Shown: in pieces, positions 1 through 7,883 of the stretch
How the letters are laid out: every line of letters begins with the position of its first letter
Numbering within the stretch: position 1 is the first letter of the stretch
Assembly: GCA_903820745.1 (NCBI GenBank)
Contig: CAIJIT010000229.1
Span: 56,581 to 120,580, forward strand
Direction of reading: 5' to 3'
From: an uncultured Burkholderiales bacterium
GTDB lineage: Bacteria > Pseudomonadota > Gammaproteobacteria > Burkholderiales > Burkholderiaceae_C
Length of the DNA stretch: 64,000 nt
Made by a program: the position numbers and the translations under genes
The notes under the pieces: generated by a model
Told to the model about the DNA's origin: nothing
Databases searched by the model: none
What the model saw: the letters and a program-made list of their open reading frames with translations, nothing else

Positions 1-910
1 GGCTCAAGGCCCGCGCCATCTCGAAAGCCATCACTGATTTTTGCAAAGCGACCAGGCCATGGAGCGCTGGTGGCAGCGCGAGGTCGGCCAGACTGGCATG
101 AGGCGCCAGGCGCTTCACCGCCAGCTCCCAAGCCTGTCCCATATCAGCATCGGCAAGATGCCATTCAGGCCCGCGGCACAAGCCGATGTTTGGCCGGAAG
201 TCCGCTGGCAGGGCCTCGGGCATACGCATATCGCCGCTCAGCACCGCGCCGAGCAGGGTGACATCGCGCACGCTGCGGCCGAATCCGCCAATGACGTCGA
301 GCGCTTCAGACAGGCTTTTCACCCCGGCGCGCGGCACCAGGCCCAGGCTCGGCTTGTAGCCGACCACGCCGCAATAGGCGGCCGGCCGGATGATTGACCC
401 GGCAGTCTGTGTGCCCAGCGCCAGCGGCAGCATGCAGGCAGCAACCGCGGCGGCCGATCCGCTCGACGATCCGCCCGGTGTATGCGGGCTGCCGGCCTGG
501 CTGTGTGGGTTGACCGTGGGGCCGGGCTGGAAATAGGCGAATTCGGTGCTGACCGTCTTGCCCGGCAGCAAGGCGCCGGCCTCGCGGCACAGCGCCACGA
601 CGGCAGCATCGGCCACCGGTTGGTGCCCGGCGTAAAGCGCTGAACCGTAACTGGTCGGCATCCCGGTCGTATCGATCAGGTCTTTCACCCCCAGCGGCAG
701 ACCATGCAGCAGGCCGCGCAGCGGACCAGCGTCGAGTGCCCTGGCATGCGCCAGCGCCGCGTCGGCGTCGAGATGCGCAAAGGCGTGGACCTCGGCTTCG
801 CGCAGCTCGATCTGGGCTAGGCAGGCGCGCATCAGATCGACCGCGCTGATCTCGCGCCTCGCCAGCAGCGCTGCGGCTTGCCAAGCTTGCAACTGGTGCA
901 GGTTTTTCAT
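1..910 (-). CDS. Amidase signature family hydrolase (C-terminus outside window)
   Basis: The reading frame starts at the ATG ending at 910 and runs off the left edge, so 303 residues are visible of a family that is usually 450-500 long. The amidase signature is complete: the catalytic lysine in GVKD (Lys76), the Ser-rich loop GGSSSGS at 146-152 with the cis-serine, and the nucleophile Ser172 in QTAGS. It should hydrolyse a carboxamide in the cytoplasm; the substrate cannot be read from sequence. Its start overlaps the stop of the M20 remnant upstream by one base (TGATG), so the two were once translationally coupled and the amidase probably belonged to the same catabolic operon. Confidence 0.9.
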   Translation of the reverse strand, partial: MKNLHQLQAWQAAALLARREISAVDLMRACLAQIELREAEVHAFAHLDADAALAHARALDAGPLRGLLHGLPLGVKDLIDTTGMPTSYGSALYAGHQPVADAAVVALCREAGALLPGKTVSTEFAYFQPGPTVNPHSQAGSPHTPGGSSSGSAAAVAACMLPLALGTQTAGSIIRPAAYCGVVGYKPSLGLVPRAGVKSLSEALDVIGGFGRSVRDVTLLGAVLSGDMRMPEALPADFRPNIGLCRGPEWHLADADMGQAWELAVKRLAPHASLADLALPPALHGLVALQKSVMAFEMARALS

Positions 911-1060
911 CAAGCTGTCCCGTTCCAGTCCTTGATCAGGTCGTTGAACAAGGTGGTGGCTTCAGCGATCCGGTCGACATGGCAATATTCATCGGTCTGG
1001 TGTGCCATCTCGGCTTGACTGGGCCCGAGGATTACCATCCGCGGGCCGCCGCGAGGCTGC
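910..1060 (-). pseudogene. Remnant of an M20-family deacylase (ArgE/DapE-like C-terminus)
   Basis: The frame reads MVILGPSQAEMAHQTDEY, then HVDRIAEATTLFNDLIKDW. This fits the C-terminal strand and last metal-ligand region of M20 peptidases/deacetylases, whose usual form is a GPG...AHxPDEY stretch followed by a helix. Only about 45 residues have family character. Upstream the frame loses similarity, and no M20 N-terminal metal motif is present between here and the LysR gene at 1300. I therefore read it as the 3' stub of a gene whose first 350 or so codons were deleted. The 5' boundary is approximate. An intact upstream partner for the amidase has probably been lost. Confidence 0.55.
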
Positions 1061-1160
1061 TGCGGAGTTGATTGGTGTAGGGCATCAAGAAATCCTCGGT
1101 AAAAGGGAAATTGACAAACAACAGTGGCGATGGCGATTGTGGGGCCTTCCAACCCGGTCG

Positions 1161-1179
1161 GGTCAGATCAATTCTGACC
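1161..1179. repeat. Short inverted repeat between the M20 remnant and lysR
   Basis: Perfect 7-base arms GGTCAGA and TCTGACC surround a 5-base centre. The element lies between the LysR stop and the M20 stub. There is no T-run beside it, so a terminator role is only possible; it could equally be a regulator half-site pair. Confidence 0.35.
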
Positions 1180-1299
1180 TTGCAAGTTCTGCGCCAACAG
1201 CTGGCGTTCCGTTGCTGAGCGGCAGTTCTGGCCACAAAGCATCGCCACAGCCAGGATTGATGCACCAGGTTGATGCATCAATGCCCACGACGGACGGCT

Positions 1300-2202
1300 T
1301 CAGGCCATCGGCGCAATGGCGCTGTCCGGGCGTTCGAAGACCTGGGCGAGGCAACTGAGGAATTCGGCGCACAAGGCCTGCTCGATGCGCTGGCGGGCAT
1401 GGACCGAATAGACCCTGAATTCCACCGCCGGTTCGAAGCGAATTGCTTTCACCCGGGGCATCTGCAAGGTCCTGACCACCAGCGGGTTGACGACGCTGAC
1501 GCCCAGGCCCATGCCTACCATCGTGCAGATGGTGGCCGCATAAGGCGTTTCGAGGTTCATGCGGCGGCTGCCAGGCTTGAATGCAGCGTCGACCTTGCTG
1601 CGGCTTTCGTCGCCGCTGCCCAGCGAAATGAATGACTCGTCGTCCAGATCCTTGGCCCTGATCAGTTGCTTCGATGCCAGTCGGTGCTTTGCAGGAACGA
1701 TGCAGAGTCCGTTTTCGCGGTACAGCAGCCGCTCCTTGACCTCTTGCAAATCGGGCACATAGGAAGCCAGACCGAAATCACAAAAACCGGAGGCAACCCA
1801 TTTGCAGACTGTGGCCGAGTCGCTGGTGTGAACGCGGATCAGCACATCCGGGTGCGCGATGCGAAACGACTGGATCGCATGCGGCAGGACACCGATGGCC
1901 AAAGCCGGCGAGGCACCGATCCTGAGACCGCCCGTCCCCAAAGCCTTGATCGCGGTCGCAGCATCGCGGATGTTGTGCAAGCCGACAAAGGTCCGTTCCA
2001 CTTCCACATACAGGGCTTCTGCCTCGGGGGTTGGCACCAACCTGAGCCCGACCCTTGCGAACAGCTTGAGGTCCAGTTCGCGCTGCAACTTTGTGATCAG
2101 TCGGCTGATATTGGGCTGGGAGGTATGCAGTTGTGCCGCTGACAAAGTCATCGACCGGGTCAGCATGACGGAGCGAAAGGCCTCGATTTGCTTGAAGTCC
2201 AA
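1300..2202 (-). CDS. LysR-family transcriptional regulator
   Basis: The protein has 300 residues, normal for the family. A winged helix-turn-helix covers about residues 3-60 (FKQIEAFRSVMLTRSMTLSA, then the recognition helix TSQPNISRLITKLQREL), followed by a periplasmic-binding-type effector domain from about 90 on. The start is a TTG at 2202-2200, preceded by GGGGTGATC, a usable ribosome site; no ATG fits the family N-terminus. It is divergent from the lyase gene that begins near 2298, the classical arrangement for a LysR regulator and its target. The shared promoter block at 2258 and 7806 makes it the likely regulator of both transcripts of the cluster. The effector is unknown. Confidence 0.93.
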   Translation of the reverse strand: MDFKQIEAFRSVMLTRSMTLSAAQLHTSQPNISRLITKLQRELDLKLFARVGLRLVPTPEAEALYVEVERTFVGLHNIRDAATAIKALGTGGLRIGASPALAIGVLPHAIQSFRIAHPDVLIRVHTSDSATVCKWVASGFCDFGLASYVPDLQEVKERLLYRENGLCIVPAKHRLASKQLIRAKDLDDESFISLGSGDESRSKVDAAFKPGSRRMNLETPYAATICTMVGMGLGVSVVNPLVVRTLQMPRVKAIRFEPAVEFRVYSVHARQRIEQALCAEFLSCLAQVFERPDSAIAPMA

Positions 2203-2257
2203 GAGATCACCCCGGTCTGATGCTCCATATCAAAATTGCATGAAGCTTGAGAAAGTC

Positions 2258-2291
2258 GGTATTTGACTGCATTTTCCTCGCTTGCGATACT
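2258..2291 (+). promoter_or_regulatory. Promoter of the lyase-oxidoreductase operon with shared -35 block
   Basis: TTGACT (2263-2268), a 17-base spacer and GATACT (2286-2291) form a good sigma-70 promoter. The 15 bases GGTATTTGACTGCAT (2258-2272) recur exactly at 7806-7820, in front of the dipeptidase gene. The predicted transcription start falls at about 2298, on the GTG proposed as start codon. Confidence 0.65.
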
Positions 2292-2297
2292 GATTTG

Positions 2298-3812
2298 GTG
2301 AACAAGTCAAAAGTAAGCCGCAGGTTGACCGAGTCCACGGCCCCCGAGGTGTGTGAACATATTTACGCGCCCCGCCTGGCGAGAGACTTTCCCTCGGGCT
2401 TTGAGTACCTCGGTGACATCAACCAGGCGCATCTGTTGATGCTGCACCGGGCCGGCCTGCTTTCTGATGAGGACGCATCCGGGCTGGCCCAGGCCCTGTT
2501 GCGGATGGAAGCCGAGGGCGCCAGCGCAGTGCCGCTTGACCCGGCGCTCGAGGATGCCTACTTCAACTTCGAAGCCCAGCTGATGCGCTTGGCCGGGGCT
2601 CATCTTGGCGGTTGCTTGCATGTGGCCCGCAGCCGCAACGACATTCTGGCAACGCTGGACAGGATGCGGGCGCGCCAGCTCGCCGTCAGCCTGATCGACG
2701 GCTTATGCGCTGCCCGTTGCACGGCGCTTGAGGGGGCGATCCGGCATGCCCAGGTGGTCATGCCGGGCTATACCCATCTGCAGCCGGCTCAGCCGATCAC
2801 CTTTGGTTTTTACCTGTTGGGCCTGGCCGAAGCACTCGGCCGGGACATCACGCGCATCCGGCAATTGCAAGCCGGCCTCGACCTTTGCCCGCTGGGAGCC
2901 GGGGCAATTGCCGGCACATCGTTTCCGATCCTGCAGCAAGAAAGTGCCCGCCTGCTCGGCTTCAGCAAAGCTGCGGCCCATTCGCTCGACGCCGTAGCCT
3001 CACGTGATTTCGCACTCGAATTGATGTCGGCGATGGCCATCGCCGGCATTGGTTCAAGCCGGATCGCCCAGGACTTCTATGTCTGGTGCACGCATGAGTT
3101 CAGTCTGGTGGATTTCCCGGACAGCGTGGCGGGTACCTCGAGCATGATGCCGCAGAAGAAAAACCCGGTGGTGCTTGAATATCTGAAGGGCAAGGCAGGC
3201 CACCTGGTGGGCCTGTTGATGGCCGCGATGGCGACCATGAAGGGCGTGAATTTCACCCATACCGGCGATGGCAGCCGTGAAACCATGCGCAGTTTGTGGG
3301 AGGCGGGCGACGAATCGCTGCATGTCCTCAAGATGCTCGATCTGGTCCTGCGCACGGCCATACCCAATGAAGAAGCGATGCTGCGCCGGGCCCGTGAGGA
3401 TTTCTGTGCAGCCACGGATCTGGCCGATGCGCTGGTGCGAACTTCGGGCTTGTCGTTCCGCGAGGCCCATCATGTGGTGGGTGCCGTGGTCAGGTCTGCC
3501 ATGACCCGTTTGCTGGCTGCGCATCAGATCAGCTCGGAGATGGTCGACGAGGCCGCTTTGGCGCAGATCGGCCGGCGTCTGGAACTGGGAGATCAGGCGG
3601 TGCGCGATTGTCTGGACCCCGCCCGCAGCGTCAGCAGCAGAACCTTTGGCGGCGGACCTGCGCCGGCCATCGTGCTGGAGCGAGCCGCCCTTTTGCTCAA
3701 GGAATGCGCGCTCGAACAGCAGGCCAACCTTGAACGCAGCCATGCCTTCGCACAGGCGCGGCTTGAGCTGAAGCGATCGCTGCGCGCGCTGATCATCCCT
3801 GCCCCAGCTTGA
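2298..3812 (+). CDS. Argininosuccinate lyase-like enzyme, probably a catabolic C-N lyase
   Basis: The enzyme has 504 residues from the GTG at 2298; a TTG at 2247 is also in frame but would lie upstream of the promoter. It belongs to the fumarase/aspartase superfamily, nearest to argininosuccinate lyase. The three active-site regions are present: SRND (residues about 112-115), GYTHLQPAQP (157-166) and the mobile loop GTSSMMPQKKNP (279-290). It would eliminate fumarate from an N-substituted aspartate. The context is not arginine synthesis: it sits behind a LysR gene and in front of a Bug protein and an opine-oxidase-like trio. The EDDS lyases known from aminopolycarboxylate degraders are ArgH-like in the same way, so a substrate of the N-(aminoalkyl)aspartate kind is a reasonable inference. 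Confidence 0.88.
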   Translation: MNKSKVSRRLTESTAPEVCEHIYAPRLARDFPSGFEYLGDINQAHLLMLHRAGLLSDEDASGLAQALLRMEAEGASAVPLDPALEDAYFNFEAQLMRLAGAHLGGCLHVARSRNDILATLDRMRARQLAVSLIDGLCAARCTALEGAIRHAQVVMPGYTHLQPAQPITFGFYLLGLAEALGRDITRIRQLQAGLDLCPLGAGAIAGTSFPILQQESARLLGFSKAAAHSLDAVASRDFALELMSAMAIAGIGSSRIAQDFYVWCTHEFSLVDFPDSVAGTSSMMPQKKNPVVLEYLKGKAGHLVGLLMAAMATMKGVNFTHTGDGSRETMRSLWEAGDESLHVLKMLDLVLRTAIPNEEAMLRRAREDFCAATDLADALVRTSGLSFREAHHVVGAVVRSAMTRLLAAHQISSEMVDEAALAQIGRRLELGDQAVRDCLDPARSVSSRTFGGGPAPAIVLERAALLLKECALEQQANLERSHAFAQARLELKRSLRALIIPAPA

Positions 3813-3849
3813 CCCTCGCCCATCCCGCCACTGATCACAGGAGTTCCGC

Positions 3850-4824
3850 ATGAACGCCATGACTTTTTGCAAAGCTGTTTCGTCCGTCCTGCTCTGCGCC
3901 GCTGGGAGCCTGGCATTCGCCCAGGACTTGCCGCCAGCGCCGATCAGGATGGTGGTCGGGTTCGCGCCTGGCGGGGCCAATGACGTCATCGCAAGAGTGA
4001 TTGCGACGCCGTTGCAGGCGCAGATCAAGTCGACGGTGATCGTCGAAAACAAGCCCGGCGGCGGCAGTACCGTCGCAACTGCCGAACTCGCGAAGGCGCC
4101 GGCGACCGGGCAAATGCTGTTGCTCGGCTCGACCGGCGGACAAGCAATCGCGCCAGCGATCTACGACAAACTTCCCTACGACCCGGTCAAGAACGTCCAA
4201 CCGGTCACGATGGTCGCCAAGTCGGCCATCGCCATTGTCGTCAACGATGCGCTGCCGGTCAAAAATGTCCAGGAATTGATCGCCTATGCGAAAGCCCATC
4301 CCGGGCAACTGAATGTGGCTTCGCCGGGCAATGGCACCGGTTCGCACCTGGCAGCTGAGCTCTTCAAGAGCATGGCCGGTGTTGCCATGACCCATATTCC
4401 CTACCGTGGCGATGCGCCTGCGATGCAAGATGTGATGGGCGGTCAGGCGCAGCTGACTTTTGCCAGTCTGCCTTCGGCGATTGCCGGTGCACAGACCAAT
4501 CGCGCCAGAATCATTGCGGTGACCAGCGCCAATCGCGTGCCGATGCTGGCCAGCACCCCGACGGTGATCGAATCCGGGCTGCCAGGGTATGAGGTGCTCA
4601 CTTGGTATGGCGTTTTCACCACCGGCGGTACGCCGGTAGCGGTCGTGAACCGGTTGGCTGCGGAAATCGGTCAAGTGCTGGCCCAACCTGCCGTGCGCGA
4701 GGCGATCAGCAAGATGGGCATGGAGGCCGCACCCTCCAGCCCGGAAGAATTCAGCCGGGTCGTCAACAGCGACATGGCCCGTTGGGGCGCGGTGGTGCGT
4801 TCGGTCGGCATCAAGGTGGACTGA
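3850..4824 (+). CDS. Bug/TctC-family periplasmic substrate-binding protein
   Basis: The protein has 324 residues with a clear Sec signal (about 1-25, ending SLAFAQ). The Bug-family core follows: PIRMVVGFAPGGANDVIAR, then the ENKPGGGSTVA loop, and the mid-domain HPGQLNVASPGNGTGSHLAAE with HIPYRG. It binds a small carboxylate or amino acid in the periplasm. It has no TctAB membrane genes beside it, as is common for this family in Burkholderiales. It lies 37 bases after the lyase and overlaps the oxidoreductase start by one base (TGATG), so it is in the same operon and probably binds the compound that this cluster degrades. Confidence 0.93.
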   Translation: MNAMTFCKAVSSVLLCAAGSLAFAQDLPPAPIRMVVGFAPGGANDVIARVIATPLQAQIKSTVIVENKPGGGSTVATAELAKAPATGQMLLLGSTGGQAIAPAIYDKLPYDPVKNVQPVTMVAKSAIAIVVNDALPVKNVQELIAYAKAHPGQLNVASPGNGTGSHLAAELFKSMAGVAMTHIPYRGDAPAMQDVMGGQAQLTFASLPSAIAGAQTNRARIIAVTSANRVPMLASTPTVIESGLPGYEVLTWYGVFTTGGTPVAVVNRLAAEIGQVLAQPAVREAISKMGMEAAPSSPEEFSRVVNSDMARWGAVVRSVGIKVD

Positions 4825-5966
4825 TGGCCGATGCCGGATTGAGCTCTGACTGCATCGTGGTGGGCGGTGGCCTGGTAGGCGCCTCGATCGCCTATGGCCT
4901 GGCGCGCTCGGGCGCCAGCGTGATCGTGCTTGACGAAGATGACAAGGCCTTGCGTGCCACCCGCGGGAACTTCGGCCTGATCTGGGTGCAGAACAAGGGC
5001 ATCAGCATGCCCCAGTATTCGGCCTGGAGCCGGGATGCGGCCAGACTCTGGCCAGGTTTTGCCAGTCAGTTGTTGTCCGAGACCGGGGTCGACGTCAATT
5101 TGCAACAGCCAGGGGGCTTATGTCTATGTCTTTCTGAGGCCGAACTGCTCGAACGCGAGCAAAGCCTGCTTGCCATCCAGAAAGCCGTGTGCGGCGACTA
5201 TCCCTTCGAAATGCTCGACCAGCAGGCGCTGCGCCAACGGCTCCCGGCGATCGGCCCTGAGGTTGTCGGTGCGAGCTTCACACCGATGGATGGGCATGTG
5301 AACCCGCTCAAGCTCTATCTTGCCTTGCTGCAGGCCTGCCGGCAAATGGGCGTGCGGATCTGTCATGCCGCCCATGCCGGAAAGATCGAAGCCTCGGATG
5401 ACAAGGGTTTCCGCGTGAGTTGCGGCCCGGTCAACTACCGGGCTGGCAAGATCGTGCTGGCCGCCGGGTTGGGTAACCGGGACTTGGCCGAGCAGGTCGG
5501 CCTCTACGCGCCAGTGGTGCCGACCCGAGGCCAGGTGTTGGTGACCGAGCGGCTGCGGAAATTTCTCGATTACCCGACCAACAAGCTGCGCCAGACGGAT
5601 GAGGGCGCCGTGCATATCGGCGACTCGGTCGAGGATGTCGGCTTCGACGACCGCACCACCACCGATGTGCTGCAGTTCATGGCCCGCCGCGCGGTCAAGT
5701 CATTTCCCTTGCTGCGGGATGTCAACCTGGTGCGCGCCTGGGGCGCATTGAGGGTGATGACGCCCGACGGGTTTCCCCTTTACGAGCAGTCGACCCTTCA
5801 CCCCGGCGCTTATGTGGTCACCTGTCACAGCGGCGTGACGCTTGCAGCCGCGCATGCGCTGCGGGTGGCGCCCTGGATTGCTGGCGGCTCGGTTCCGGCC
5901 GAGATCAGCGAATTCACTGCCGCGCGCTTCAGCCGTGGCCTGGCCCGTCCGATGTACGTCAATTGA
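4824..5966 (+). CDS. FAD-dependent oxidoreductase, DAO/HcnC-like subunit
   Basis: The protein has 380 residues from the ATG at 4824, which overlaps the preceding stop. An N-terminal dinucleotide fold GGGLVGAS (14-21) with VIVLDE at its strand end places it in the D-amino-acid oxidase (DAO) superfamily. Such subunits, for example HcnC and OoxB, carry the amine- or opine-oxidising active site. It is followed after 6 bases by a small [2Fe-2S] protein and then by a larger FAD/NAD protein, the standard three-gene set of the membrane-linked opine, proline or hydroxyproline oxidases. It should oxidise a secondary amine to an imine that hydrolyses to a keto acid and an amine. The exact substrate is unknown. 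Confidence 0.87.
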   Translation: MADAGLSSDCIVVGGGLVGASIAYGLARSGASVIVLDEDDKALRATRGNFGLIWVQNKGISMPQYSAWSRDAARLWPGFASQLLSETGVDVNLQQPGGLCLCLSEAELLEREQSLLAIQKAVCGDYPFEMLDQQALRQRLPAIGPEVVGASFTPMDGHVNPLKLYLALLQACRQMGVRICHAAHAGKIEASDDKGFRVSCGPVNYRAGKIVLAAGLGNRDLAEQVGLYAPVVPTRGQVLVTERLRKFLDYPTNKLRQTDEGAVHIGDSVEDVGFDDRTTTDVLQFMARRAVKSFPLLRDVNLVRAWGALRVMTPDGFPLYEQSTLHPGAYVVTCHSGVTLAAAHALRVAPWIAGGSVPAEISEFTAARFSRGLARPMYVN

Positions 5967-5972
5967 GCCCTC

Positions 5973-6305
5973 ATGAGTGACACCCCTGCCTTCAGAACCT
6001 TGTCGGAAAACGCAGCAAGCCGGGTCGAAATTTTCTTCGATGGACGGCCGCTGCAGGTGCCGGCCGGCCAATCGGTGGCGGCTGCTTTGCTGGTCGGGGG
6101 TGTGCAGATCTTCCGGGAGACGCCGGTCTCCGCAGCGCCGCGCGGCCCCTATTGCATGATGGGTGTCTGCTTTGAATGCCTGCTGGAAATCGATGGCCTG
6201 CAGAACCGCCAGGCCTGCCTGACAACGGTGCGCGAAGGCATGAAAATCCGCACGCAAATGGGTGCCCGCATGCTCGCGGCCGGGGGAGCTGTTGATGCTG
6301 GATGA
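5973..6305 (+). CDS. (2Fe-2S) ferredoxin-like small subunit of the oxidoreductase (HcnA-like)
   Basis: The protein has 110 residues. Cys61, Cys66, Cys69 and Cys82 (CMMGVCFEC ... QAC) have the C-x4-C-x2-C-x12-C spacing of the plant-type ferredoxin cluster. The fold matches the small subunit found with heteromeric amine and opine dehydrogenases, where it relays electrons between the flavin subunits. It overlaps the next gene by 11 bases, which points to coupled translation and a fixed complex. Confidence 0.87.
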   Translation: MSDTPAFRTLSENAASRVEIFFDGRPLQVPAGQSVAAALLVGGVQIFRETPVSAAPRGPYCMMGVCFECLLEIDGLQNRQACLTTVREGMKIRTQMGARMLAAGGAVDAG

Positions 6306-7677
6306 GCCGATCGAACTGGCCATCGTCGGTGCCGGGCCGGCCGGCATGGCTGCAGCCCTGACCGCGCGCTCGGCAGGTCTGTCGGTCGTGGTTCTCGACG
6401 AACAGGCCGCACCGGGCGGGCAGATCTATCGCGCGGTGACATCGGCAACGACCGGGCGCTGCGATGTCCTGGGTCCTGACTATGCTGCTGGCCGCGAGTT
6501 GGCGCGTGACTTCGAGGCCAGCGGCGCGCGCCATGAATACGGCGCTGCGGTCTGGCAGGTCACGCCAGAGGGTCGGGTCCATTACCTGCAGGCGGGCCAG
6601 TCCAGGATGATTGAACCCGGCAAGGTCATCCTGTGCACCGGCGCCATGGAGCGGCCCTTCCCCATTCCCGGTTGGACCTTGCCTGGGGTGCTGACGGCCG
6701 GTGCTGCCCAGATTCTGCTCAAGACCGGCGATGTCGTGCCTGCCGATCCGGTGGTGCTTGCGGGTTGTGGACCCTTGCTGTACCTGCTCGCCTGGCAATA
6801 TCTGCGCGCCGGTGTTCCCATCAAGGCCTTCATCGAGACCACGAGTCCGGCCGACTATCGCCGGGCGCTGGTGAAGTTGCCTGCTGCGCTGATTCAGTGG
6901 CGCTTGCTGGCCAAGGGCATCGGCCTGAAGGCGGCGCTGCTCGGGAGCGGCGTGCCCATTTTCAGTGGCGCCCGGGAGTTGAGGATCGAGGGCGGCAAGT
7001 CAGCCGAGGCGATCGAATTCCGCACAGGCAACCAGCAACACCGGGTCGAAGCGCGGGTCTTCTTGTTGCATCAGGGGGTGGTGCCGAATACCCAGATCAC
7101 CTGGTCATTGCGCGCCAGCCACGTCTGGGATCAGGCGCAGCTTTGCTGGACGCCGCAGGCTTCAGTTGGTGGTGAACTGATCGGTTTGCCAGGCATCTTC
7201 ATTGCCGGAGATGGTGCCGGCATCATCGGTGCCGAGGCCTCCAGGCTGAGCGGCCGGGTGGCCGCGCTGGCCGCGCTGCAAGCGCTGCGGGGCAGCCATA
7301 GCGATGCGCAATTCGAGAGTGAAGCCGCAGCCTTGTTGCGCGACCTGCGCCGCGCGACTGCAGCGCGGCCCTTTCTTGACGCGCTGTATCGACCCAGAGC
7401 CGAATTCCGGATTCCGGCAGATGAGGTCATCGTTTGCCGCTGCGAAGAAGTCACTGCCGGTGAAATACGCAAGCATGTCCGGTCTGGCTGCCTCGGGCCG
7501 AATCAGTTGAAGTCATTCACAAGATGCGGAATGGGCCCCTGCCAGGGACGGCAATGCGGGATTACAGCGACCGAGATCATCGCCGCCGAACGCGGTGTTG
7601 CGGCCAGTGAAGCGGGCTACCAAAGGGTTCGTCCGCCGATCAAGCCGATCTCGCTCGGCGAGCTTGGTGGGCTATGA
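6295..7677 (+). CDS. FAD/NAD(P)-binding oxidoreductase, HcnB/OoxA-like large subunit
   Basis: The protein has 460 residues from the ATG at 6295, chosen because GGGGGAG lies just ahead of it and because it starts right at the Rossmann fold (IVGAGPAGMAA, 10-20). A second nucleotide-binding region is VVLAGCGP. The C-terminal 80 residues carry CRCEE ... SGCLGPNQLKSFTRCGMGPCQGRQCG, a bacterioferredoxin-associated [2Fe-2S] module of the type seen in HcnB, OoxA and SoxA-like subunits. Together with the two upstream genes it completes a three-subunit flavin-iron-sulfur dehydrogenase that probably feeds electrons to the respiratory chain. This is the last gene of the first transcript; a new promoter follows about 130 bases later. 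Confidence 0.88.
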   Translation: MLDEPIELAIVGAGPAGMAAALTARSAGLSVVVLDEQAAPGGQIYRAVTSATTGRCDVLGPDYAAGRELARDFEASGARHEYGAAVWQVTPEGRVHYLQAGQSRMIEPGKVILCTGAMERPFPIPGWTLPGVLTAGAAQILLKTGDVVPADPVVLAGCGPLLYLLAWQYLRAGVPIKAFIETTSPADYRRALVKLPAALIQWRLLAKGIGLKAALLGSGVPIFSGARELRIEGGKSAEAIEFRTGNQQHRVEARVFLLHQGVVPNTQITWSLRASHVWDQAQLCWTPQASVGGELIGLPGIFIAGDGAGIIGAEASRLSGRVAALAALQALRGSHSDAQFESEAAALLRDLRRATAARPFLDALYRPRAEFRIPADEVIVCRCEEVTAGEIRKHVRSGCLGPNQLKSFTRCGMGPCQGRQCGITATEIIAAERGVAASEAGYQRVRPPIKPISLGELGGL

Positions 7678-7805
7678 ACAGCGCGCCGAAAGTCATGCTG
7701 ATTTTTTGCAGTTCTTGCTCGCGTCAAGCTGAACTGGTTCGGGCAGAACAGACCTCAAGGCAGGCAGCGAACCCATACCGATTGAGTATCGAGCCACCCT
7801 TGCTT

Positions 7806-7840
7806 GGTATTTGACTGCATGGAATGGCGCGCCCTAAAAT
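7806..7840 (+). promoter_or_regulatory. Promoter of the dipeptidase-Bug transcript, copy two of the shared block
   Basis: TTGACT (7811-7816) and TAAAAT (7835-7840) are separated by 18 bases. GGTATTTGACTGCAT at 7806-7820 is identical to the block at 2258-2272. The repeat covers the -35 element and five bases on its upstream side, which suggests a common regulator site and not chance alone. Confidence 0.65.
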
Positions 7841-7883
7841 TGGTTCAAACCGCCAAAACTGATAATCTGAAGGAAACCCGGAC

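Noticed and set aside
2298..3812. Biosynthetic argininosuccinate lyase
   Set aside because: Context is purely catabolic with LysR and Bug genes; still possible only if no other argH exists in the genome.
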